Translations under genes and position numbers: made by a program | Shown: in pieces, positions 33,305-38,999 of the stretch | Layout of the letters: each line of letters begins with the position of its first letter | Position numbering within the stretch: the first letter of the stretch is position 1 | Notes under the pieces: model-generated | Seen by the model: the letters and a program-made list of their open reading frames with translations, nothing else | What the model was told of the DNA's origin: nothing | Database searches by the model: none | From: Pseudomonas sp. MWU15-20650 | GTDB lineage: Bacteria > Pseudomonadota > Gammaproteobacteria > Pseudomonadales > Pseudomonadaceae | Assembly: GCF_023242475.1 (NCBI RefSeq) | Contig: NZ_JALJFG010000047.1 | Span: 1 to 38,999 of the forward strand | DNA length: 38,999 nt | Direction of reading: 5' to 3'

Positions 33305-34501
33305 ATGCCAGATACCCAGCGCCCCATGACGGTCACGCTGCAAGTCGTTTCCATCGTGCTGTTTACCTTCATCGGCTACCTGAATATCGGCATTCCCCTG
33401 GCGGTATTGCCCGGCTATGTGCATAGCCAGCTGGGCTATGGCGCCGTTATCGCGGGGCTTGTGATCAGCGTGCAGTACCTGGCTACCCTGCTGAGCCGTC
33501 CGTATGCCGGAAAAATCATCGATAACCTGGGCAGCAAGCGCGCGGTACTGATCGGCTTGGTGGGTTGCGGCTTGAGTGGCGTGTTCATGTTGTTCGCGGC
33601 GTGGTTTTCAAGCCTGCCGGCCGTCAGCCTGGGCAGCCTGCTCATTGGCCGGCTGGTGCTGGGCAGCGCGGAAAGCCTGGTGGGCTCGGGCGCCATTGGC
33701 TGGGGCATCGGCCGCGTCGGCGCGGCGAATACGGCCAAGGTCATCTCATGGAACGGCATCGCCAGCTACGGCGCGCTCGCTGTCGGAGCACCGTTGGGGG
33801 TGCTGCTGGTCAGCCACTTGGGGCTATGGAGCATGGGCGTCAGCATCATTCTGCTGGCCGTACTGGGCTTACTGTTGGCTTGGAACAAGGAAGCGGCCCC
33901 CATCGTGGCCGGCGTGCGCTTGCCGTTCATGAATGTCCTGGGCCGTGTGCTGCCTCACGGTTGCGCGTTGGCGCTGGGCTCCATCGGCTTTGGCACCATC
34001 GCCACCTTTATCACCCTGTATTACACCACCCAGCATTGGGATAACGCGGTGTGGGCCTTGAGCCTGTTCGGCGCCAGCTTTATCGGCGCACGCTTGTTGT
34101 TTGGCAACCTGATCAACCGGATCGGCGGTTTTCGTGTGGCGATTGCCTGCCTGTCGGTGGAGATCCTCGGCCTGCTGTTGCTGTGGCTGGCGCCGGATGC
34201 CCATCTGGCATTGGCCGGCGCGGCCTTGAGCGGGTTCGGCTTCTCCCTGGTATTTCCGGCGCTGGGGGTCGAGGCGGTCAACCTGGTGCCGGCCTCCAGC
34301 CGGGGTTCGGCAGTGGGGGCTTATTCACTGTTTATCGACTTGTCGCTGGGCATCACCGGCCCACTGGCGGGCGCCGTGGCGGCAGGCTTCGGCTTTGCGT
34401 CGATCTTCCTGTTCGCCGCCCTCGCAGCCGCCGGTGGCTTGCTGTTGAGTGTGTACCTGTACCGCCAGGCACCTAAAGCCCGCGAAGCACGCAACGCCTA
34501 G
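33305..34501 (+). CDS. MFS transporter (YfcJ/YhhS-like)
   Basis: A 398-residue, 12-helix major facilitator. Helix pairs and the loop YAGKIIDNLGSKRAVLIGL (the MFS motif A region, about residues 67-85) are clear; ISWNGIASYGALAVGAPLGV marks the centre. Substrate is unknown; family members export sugars or drugs. The frame extends to 33230, but the ATG at 33305 gives the expected short N terminus. It is convergent with arfB, the stop codons overlapping by 4 bp. Confidence 0.85.
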   Translation: MPDTQRPMTVTLQVVSIVLFTFIGYLNIGIPLAVLPGYVHSQLGYGAVIAGLVISVQYLATLLSRPYAGKIIDNLGSKRAVLIGLVGCGLSGVFMLFAAWFSSLPAVSLGSLLIGRLVLGSAESLVGSGAIGWGIGRVGAANTAKVISWNGIASYGALAVGAPLGVLLVSHLGLWSMGVSIILLAVLGLLLAWNKEAAPIVAGVRLPFMNVLGRVLPHGCALALGSIGFGTIATFITLYYTTQHWDNAVWALSLFGASFIGARLLFGNLINRIGGFRVAIACLSVEILGLLLLWLAPDAHLALAGAALSGFGFSLVFPALGVEAVNLVPASSRGSAVGAYSLFIDLSLGITGPLAGAVAAGFGFASIFLFAALAAAGGLLLSVYLYRQAPKAREARNA

Positions 34502-34911
34502 AAATCCACCTTGCCGCGCCCGGCCTTGATGCTACCGCGCTTGGTCTTGGACTCCAGGCGACGCTTCTTCGAGCCCAGGGTCGGCTTGGTTGGACGGCGT
34601 TTTTTCTCGACCTTGGTAGCGCTGAGGATCAACTCCACCAAGCGCTCCAGTGCATCCGCGCGATTCTGCTCCTGGGTCCGGTACTGCTGGGCCTTGAGCA
34701 CCAGCACGCCCTCACCGGTGATCCGACTGTCGCGCAGTGCCAGCAGCCGCTCCTTGTAGAACTGCGGCAACGACGACGCAGGAATATCAAAACGCAGGTG
34801 CACCGCACTCGACACCTTATTGACGTTCTGCCCACCCGCGCCTTGGGCACGGATGGCAGTCAGCTCGATCTCGGCATCGGGCAGGTGCACGTTGTTGGAA
34901 ATTACCAGCAT
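34498..34911 (-). CDS. arfB: Peptidyl-tRNA hydrolase ArfB
   Basis: Ribosome-rescue factor of 137 residues that hydrolyses peptidyl-tRNA on ribosomes stalled at the end of a truncated message, as a back-up to trans-translation. The catalytic GGQ is at residues 26-28 (GAGGQNVNKVSSAVHLRFD), and the C terminus is the Lys/Arg-rich tail (RRPTKPTLGSKKRRLESKTK) that enters the empty mRNA channel. I start at the ATG at 34911, not at the TTG just before it. It converges on the MFS gene by 4 bp. Confidence 0.94.
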   Translation of the reverse strand: MLVISNNVHLPDAEIELTAIRAQGAGGQNVNKVSSAVHLRFDIPASSLPQFYKERLLALRDSRITGEGVLVLKAQQYRTQEQNRADALERLVELILSATKVEKKRRPTKPTLGSKKRRLESKTKRGSIKAGRGKVDF

Positions 34912-34923
34912 CAATCAAAAACC

Positions 34924-35109
34924 TTAGGCAACGGACAAGCCCAACTCGGACAACACCATCGACGCCTGGGCTTTGGAAATCACGGCGCCTTTGAACAGTT
35001 TGGCATCATTGAGGCGTAACCCGCTCAAGTCGATGCCAATCGGCCGCTGGCCCATCAGGTCATCGTGCTGCAGGGGAATGCACTCCGACGGCAGAGGATT
35101 CGTGTGTCG
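34924..35109 (-). pseudogene. C-terminal remnant of a pentapeptide-repeat-like protein
   Basis: The minus strand is open from 35109 to a TAA at 34924. The translation ends in GIDLSGLRLNDAKLFKGAVISKA and AQASMVLSELGLSVA, which look like the last pentapeptide coils (DLSGL, RLNDA, KLFKG) and C-terminal cap of pentapeptide-repeat proteins. There is no start codon with a ribosome site and the frame is closed by a stop at 35110-35112, so most of the gene is missing. The break adjoins the A/T-richer cytochrome c region. Similarity is from motif reading alone. Confidence 0.55.
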
Positions 35110-35253
35110 TTAGCCTTGCCAATTTAGTTTCCGGCATTGACATCTATTTAAGCAACTACAAAAGTACCGAGCATGAGCCAATACAAAAAGCTACAAACAC
35201 TCAGGGGGTTGCCCCTCGACAATGACCTCACCCTTAAAACCAGCCCCCATAAA

Positions 35254-35628
35254 ATGAAAAAACTATTCATTGCTGTGCTAGGTACTCTATCGCTTATTCA
35301 AACATCACTTGCCTTTGCAGACAGTGCCAATGGAAAAAACCTCTACTCACAAAGATGCGCCATGTGCCACGGGGCAAACCTCAAGGCAACGGGGCCCCTG
35401 GCCAATAAAAGCAGCCCTCCCACACCCGACCTTACAACCCCCGCGTTCAAAAAGCGCCTGACGGATTACCCAGGCGTTATTGTCTCTTCGGTCATACTTC
35501 GGCCCAATGGAAACTTGATTCCAAAAACACTGAAAGACAATGGTGTAACGCTAGCGCCGCACGCGTGGAGCATTCAAGACCTGCGCGACTTGAACCAGTA
35601 CATGACGGGTGTTATTGCAAAAAACTGA
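35254..35628 (+). CDS. Small periplasmic c-type cytochrome
   Basis: A 124-residue secreted haem protein. The signal peptide MKKLFIAVLGTLSLIQTSLAF is followed by mature ADSANGKNLYSQRCAMCHG, with one CxxCH haem site and a C-terminal helix (DLRDLNQYM). It is a class I cytochrome c; no oxidase or dehydrogenase partner gene lies nearby. I prefer the ATG at 35254 because it gives a clean signal peptide, although neither it nor the ATG at 35173 has a good ribosome site. Base composition is visibly A/T-richer than the neighbours, and a gene remnant lies directly upstream, which suggests insertion by horizontal transfer. Confidence 0.8.
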   Translation: MKKLFIAVLGTLSLIQTSLAFADSANGKNLYSQRCAMCHGANLKATGPLANKSSPPTPDLTTPAFKKRLTDYPGVIVSSVILRPNGNLIPKTLKDNGVTLAPHAWSIQDLRDLNQYMTGVIAKN

Positions 35629-35655
35629 TGGCCTTGAGGTCGAACACTCCGCGCA

Positions 35656-35682
35656 CTGTATTCCCGACAACGGGAATAACAG
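35656..35682. terminator. Hairpin between convergent cytochrome c gene and aroP
   Basis: CTGTATTCCC-GACAAC-GGGAATAACAG, a stem with one bulged base, lies between two convergent stop codons. No T tract. Confidence 0.55.
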
Positions 35683-35713
35683 GGCGCAGAGCTTCAGGGT
35701 GACGCGAGTGTGT

Positions 35714-37135
35714 TTACTTCAGCGCGGCATTCGCCGTGTTCAACGCAGCTTCGGCATGGCGCTTGTTCTTGATCCAGTAACACACTGCCATGAACGCCAC
35801 CCACACCGGGATTGCGTAGACCGACACCTGAATCCCCGGGATCATCAGCATGATCACCAGGATAAACGCCACGAACGCCAGGCAGATGTAGTTGCCATAC
35901 GGGTACCACAGCGCCTTGAACAACGGTACCTGGCCAGTGCGGTCCATGTGCTGGCGGAACTTGAAGTGGGAGAAGCTGATCATCGCCCAGTTGATCACCA
36001 ACGTGGCCACCACCAGTGACATCAGCAGTTCCAGCGCGTGTTGCGGGATCAGGTAGTTCATCAGCACCGCCACCAGGGTGACCGCCGCCGATGCGAGGAT
36101 CGAGCGCACCGGCACACCACGCTTGTTGATCTTCGCCAGGGCCTTGGGCGCATCGCCTTGCTCGGCCATGCCCAACAGCATGCGGCTGTTGCAGTAGGTG
36201 CCGCTGTTGTAAACCGACAACGCCGCCGTCAGTACCACAAAGTTGAGGATATGCGCGGCGGTATTGCTGCCCAGCATCGAGAACACCTGCACGAACGGGC
36301 TACCGCTGTAGGCATCGCCAGACGCATTGAGGGTCGCCAGCAGGCTGTCCCAGGGCGTCAGTGACAACAGCACCACCAGGGCACCGATGTAGAAAATCAG
36401 GATGCGGTAGATCACCTGATTGATCGCCTTGGGGATCACGGTGCGGGGCTGGTCAGCTTCGGCGGCGGTGAAGCCGAGCATTTCCAGGCCCCCGAAGGAA
36501 AACATGATGAACGCCATGGCCATCACCAACCCGCCGACGCCATGGGGGAAAAAGCCACCGTGCTCCCACAGGTTGCTGACCGAGGCTTGCGGGCCACCGC
36601 TGCCACTGACCAGCAGGTAGCTGCCCAGGGCGATCATGCCGACAATGGCGACCACCTTGATAATGGCAAACCAGAATTCGGCCTCACCAAAAACTTTGAC
36701 GTTAGTCAGGTTGATGAGGTTGATCAGCACGAAAAACGCCGCTGCCGAGACCCAGGTCGGGATCTGCGGCCACCAGTAATGCACGTATTTACCGACGGCT
36801 GTCAGCTCCGACATCCCCACCAGGATGTACAAAATCCAGCAGTTCCAGCCCGACAGGAAGCCAGCGAAGCCGCCCCAATACTTGTGGGCAAAATGGCTGA
36901 AGGAACCGGCAACCGGATCTTCGACGATCATTTCGCCAAGCTGGCGCATGATCATGAAGGCGATGAAGCCGCAGATGGCATAGCCCAGGATCATCGACGG
37001 GCCGGCGGACTTGAGCACCCCGGCCGAGCCCAGGAACAGGCCGGTGCCGATGGCGCCGCCGAGGGCGATCAACTGGATATGCCGATTTTTCAGGCCGCGT
37101 TTCAGCTCGCCTGAAGAGGAATGGGGTCCACTCAT
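35714..37135 (-). CDS. aroP: Aromatic amino acid permease AroP
   Basis: Inner-membrane symporter of 473 residues in the amino acid transporter family of the APC superfamily, 12 predicted helices. The first helix carries IALGGAIGTGLFLGSA (residues 25-40), and long stretches (GYAICGFIAFMIMRQLGEM, INLTNVKVFGEAEFWFAIIKV, FSFGGLEMLGFTAAEA) match E. coli AroP as I recall it, which imports Phe, Tyr and Trp. I use the ATG at 37135; an in-frame TTG at 37153 is less likely. The upstream 636-bp space is shared with the divergent peptide gene. Confidence 0.88.
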   Translation of the reverse strand: MSGPHSSSGELKRGLKNRHIQLIALGGAIGTGLFLGSAGVLKSAGPSMILGYAICGFIAFMIMRQLGEMIVEDPVAGSFSHFAHKYWGGFAGFLSGWNCWILYILVGMSELTAVGKYVHYWWPQIPTWVSAAAFFVLINLINLTNVKVFGEAEFWFAIIKVVAIVGMIALGSYLLVSGSGGPQASVSNLWEHGGFFPHGVGGLVMAMAFIMFSFGGLEMLGFTAAEADQPRTVIPKAINQVIYRILIFYIGALVVLLSLTPWDSLLATLNASGDAYSGSPFVQVFSMLGSNTAAHILNFVVLTAALSVYNSGTYCNSRMLLGMAEQGDAPKALAKINKRGVPVRSILASAAVTLVAVLMNYLIPQHALELLMSLVVATLVINWAMISFSHFKFRQHMDRTGQVPLFKALWYPYGNYICLAFVAFILVIMLMIPGIQVSVYAIPVWVAFMAVCYWIKNKRHAEAALNTANAALK

Positions 37136-37771
37136 GAAAAGGGTCTCACGCAAGGTTTGAGGAGGTTGAATGCAGGTAGCTGCCTTGAATTACCGACTCA
37201 AGCAGCGCCGCTCAAACCCCAGCGCAGGCACCAGGAGTACAGCGTCTTTCTAACGGTCATGCGTCACCTGTTTGTTTTTATCTGTGACGAAATCGAACCC
37301 GTCTGGCTCGTGGCCAGGCGGAGTGATCAGGGGGGATAAACCCTGAGGTCTTGGCCTTTTGCGTGTGTACGCAAGGGGGTCACAGTAAAACGCGGCGCAT
37401 TGTACACCGCTCGACAGCTTACGGCCGCCCCCGAAGCGCGCATGCGACGATCTGTCAGGTATTTCTTACAGTTAAAAGCCGCCCAATAAAGCCGCGACTT
37501 ATCCGTAAATCAATCGTTACAGCATGGAAAGCCTGCGTTACATCCGTCAGTTAACTAAAAATTGTCGGAAGGAAAATTCATTCAAATCAGCGCCGCCAGC
37601 TCGCTGTATTACTTGAAGAAAACACCACACGAAAAAACAGAACAAAAAATCCAAATGAGACCGTGTCAATAAATATTTTGCATTCTGAAACACTCTCTCC
37701 TAGGTTCTTTCACTTGCCAGCGAAGACCGCCGGCAAGCCGTTATCAAACAACGTCCTCTAGGAGATACACC
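37136..37771. other. aroP / peptide-gene intergenic region
   Basis: 636 bp without a convincing gene between divergent units, A/T-richer from about 37450 on. It holds a TTGCG-N6-CGCAA hairpin in the aroP leader (37359-37374) and, 34 bp before the peptide ATG, a hairpin CTTGCC-A-GCG-N5-CGC-C-GGCAAG (37713-37737) that would fall in the peptide mRNA leader. I could not define a clear promoter. Confidence 0.6.
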
Positions 37772-37909
37772 ATGCAAGCACTGGAAAACGACCTGGAAAC
37801 CGAACTGCAACTCGACGATTGGTTTGAAGCGCCGACCCACGAGGCCGCCGTTGAAATGATGCAAGCCGACGCCGTTGTGCCATTCGGCACCGCGATGTGG
37901 CCGTTCTAA
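37772..37909 (+). CDS. Acidic 45-residue peptide, possible modified-peptide precursor
   Basis: A short gene with a good ribosome site (TAGGAG, seven bases before the ATG). The 45-residue product has ten acidic residues, one His and no Lys, Arg, Cys or Ser. The N-terminal two thirds is acidic and helical (starting MQALENDLETELQLDDWFEA), the last ten residues are hydrophobic and end VVPFGTAMWPF. This leader-plus-tail plan resembles precursors of ribosomally made, modified peptides. It is followed at once by a perfect 26-bp palindrome and an M29-aminopeptidase-like gene. Not recognised as a known precursor; translation and modification are inferred. Confidence 0.65.
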   Translation: MQALENDLETELQLDDWFEAPTHEAAVEMMQADAVVPFGTAMWPF

Positions 37910-37925
37910 CACCCGGCAGGCACCC

Positions 37926-37951
37926 GGCAGATGCAGTGCACTGCATCTGCC
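37926..37951. promoter_or_regulatory. Perfect 26-bp palindrome between peptide and enzyme genes
   Basis: The 26 bases read the same on both strands, built on GCAGATGCAGTG and its inverse. A direct repeat ACCCGGCAG precedes it (37911-37930). With no T tract after it, it may be an mRNA processing or attenuation hairpin that keeps enzyme below peptide, or a protein-binding site. Confidence 0.8.
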
Positions 37952-37981
37952 CCTTACCCAAGGCACAGAAGGACGCACGTC

Positions 37982-38941
37982 ATGGACAAGGCCCGCGCCG
38001 TCGAACACTTTCTCTACTACCTCGCTCACCACCCGGCCCTCAACGGCCTGAGCCGTCCTACCGTGTTGCTGGGCTATACCGAGCGCTATGACGCCATCGC
38101 CCAGGCAATCAGCCGTGGCAGCGCCGCCCGCTTCAACTTCCAGCTGCAGCGCCTGGACCTGACCCCCAGCGAAACCCTCGCCCAGGCCATCGAAACCTGC
38201 GACCTGTATTTGTTTCTCTACGATTCTTCGACCCTGCCCAACCCACGCGCCGAAGGCCCGGACTTTATCCGCGCCCTGCAAGGCGTGATGGCAGAGCACT
38301 GGAAGAAATCCCTGCTGTTCAAAGATTACGGCGACTACTTCTACGACACCTTCAGCGTCGAGCCGCAACGCATTGCCGACCTCAACGCCACGCTGATCCG
38401 CCGCATGTCCCAAGCCAACGTGCTGAGCTTCACCGACAAACACGGCTCACGCCTGGAAGCGCCGATGAGCAGCATCAAGAAGTGGACCAATATCAACGGT
38501 GTGGGTAATCACGACCTGGCCCCCGGCGAAATTGCCACCCACAGCGAAGCCATCAACGGCCAGGTACGGTTTGTCGGCACCTTCCTCAGCACCATTCCGT
38601 TCGCACGCAAATATGGCGTGCTGCAATCACCGCTGGAGTTGTGGATCGAGAACTCGACGATTTGCAGCGTGGCCAGTGACGTGCCTGGGTTGGCGGATGA
38701 CTTCAACAAATACCTGAACGCCAACCCTTCCAACCGGCGCGTGGAAGAGCTAGGCATTGGCACCAACGAAGGGGTCAAGGACTTGTATGCACGTAACGCC
38801 GGGTTCGAGGAGCGCCATTGCGGGTTGCACCTGGGCTTGGGCGGCGGGCAGAAAGGCAGCCACCACCTGGATCTGATCTTCTCCAGTGGGACTTTGGCCT
38901 TGGACGATAAACCGGTTTTCGATGGAACGTTTGCCTTCTGA
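37982..38941 (+). CDS. M29-aminopeptidase-like metalloprotein
   Basis: A 319-residue protein resembling the thermophilic (M29, AmpS/AmpT) aminopeptidases. The expected metal-ligand positions seem kept: Glu183 in APGEIATHS, Glu255/256 in RRVEELGIGTNEG, His283 in CGLHLGLG, and His295 and Asp297 in SHHLDLIF. The N-terminal 150 residues are less typical. There is no signal peptide. AAGGA lies ten bases upstream of the ATG at 37982; the frame also opens at 37931 but inside the palindrome. It is 72 bp after the peptide gene, so the peptide is its likely substrate or partner. It could be a true peptidase or a re-purposed peptide-binding protein. Confidence 0.72.
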   Translation: MDKARAVEHFLYYLAHHPALNGLSRPTVLLGYTERYDAIAQAISRGSAARFNFQLQRLDLTPSETLAQAIETCDLYLFLYDSSTLPNPRAEGPDFIRALQGVMAEHWKKSLLFKDYGDYFYDTFSVEPQRIADLNATLIRRMSQANVLSFTDKHGSRLEAPMSSIKKWTNINGVGNHDLAPGEIATHSEAINGQVRFVGTFLSTIPFARKYGVLQSPLELWIENSTICSVASDVPGLADDFNKYLNANPSNRRVEELGIGTNEGVKDLYARNAGFEERHCGLHLGLGGGQKGSHHLDLIFSSGTLALDDKPVFDGTFAF

Positions 38942-38967
38942 ACACAAGACTCAAAAACACCGGAGAT

Positions 38968-38999
38968 CCAAATGTGGGAGGGGGCTCGCCCCAATGCCA
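38968..38999. repeat. REP sequence at the window end
   Basis: CCAAATGTGGGAGGGGGCTC followed by GCCCC begins a REP element of the same type as at 11.8 and 20.1 kb. It is cut by the window edge; an inverted partner may follow. It suggests that the two-gene operon before it ends here. Confidence 0.7.

Noticed and set aside
37360..37380. Sigma-54 promoter upstream of aroP
   Set aside because: TTGGCCTTTTGC looks similar, but the GG-GC distance is too short for a -24/-12 element.
37700..38443. 247-residue minus-strand frame across the peptide gene
   Set aside because: It is a shadow of the M29-like gene and the peptide gene, has no ribosome site or recognisable motif, and its composition follows the reverse complement of the real genes.
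1..38999. tRNA, rRNA, CRISPR, insertion sequence or prophage
   Set aside because: Intergenic spaces were read for cloverleaf, spacer-repeat, transposase and integrase patterns and none was seen; repeats are REP-type or single inverted repeats.

Overview
The window reads as a stretch of chromosome from a Pseudomonas of the P. fluorescens group. GC is high and coding density is high. The gene content matches Pseudomonas core loci (fadD2/fadD1, zwf-pgl-eda with hexR, the glt glucose transporter with oprB, argP/argO-sodB-bifA-icmP, trkH, arfB). Intergenic spaces carry GTGGGAGGGGGCTTGC-type REP sequences, several in inverted pairs (REPINs). I see no rRNA, tRNA, CRISPR array, insertion sequence, integrase or phage gene.

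Layout. 1-6.1 kb: tandem acyl-CoA synthetases FadD1 and FadD2 (minus), then divergently a monoacylglycerol-lipase-like hydrolase and a PhaJ-type enoyl-CoA hydratase, and a PA2169-family bundle protein. 6.2-7.7 kb: DUF3820 protein and a class V aminotransferase. 7.8-20 kb: a glucose block. The zwf-pgl-eda operon diverges from the repressor gene hexR. Facing it is a minus-strand series: AGE-family sugar epimerase, gltB, gltF, gltG, gltK, oprB and hexose-6-phosphate mutarotase. Glucose crosses the outer membrane by OprB, is bound by GltB, is imported by GltFGK, and after phosphorylation is oxidised by Zwf and Pgl and cleaved by Eda. glk, edd and the GltR/GtrS regulators are not in the window. 20-25 kb: a membrane-anchored coiled-coil protein, an NAD-dependent epimerase, argP divergent from an ACT-domain gene and argO, then sodB. 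25-29.4 kb: two convergent tiny genes around a structured inverted repeat, bifA and icmP. 29.7-34.9 kb: trkH, an AraC regulator that overlaps it tail to tail, an Mpo1-like protein, two small proteins, an MFS transporter and arfB. 34.9-35.7 kb: a decayed pentapeptide-repeat remnant beside a small A/T-richer cytochrome c gene. 35.7-39 kb: aroP, then a 45-residue acidic peptide gene followed by an M29-aminopeptidase-like gene.

The strongest leads for something new are three. (1) The acidic peptide and M29-like pair near 37.8-38.9 kb, with a perfect 26-bp palindrome between the genes, looks like a minimal peptide-plus-enzyme system. (2) A 66-bp promoter/operator module is duplicated in front of both the AGE gene and gltB. 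(3) A pair of tiny convergent genes at 25.1-25.7 kb encloses a long inverted repeat. All functional statements come from reading the sequence and from family knowledge; no search was run.
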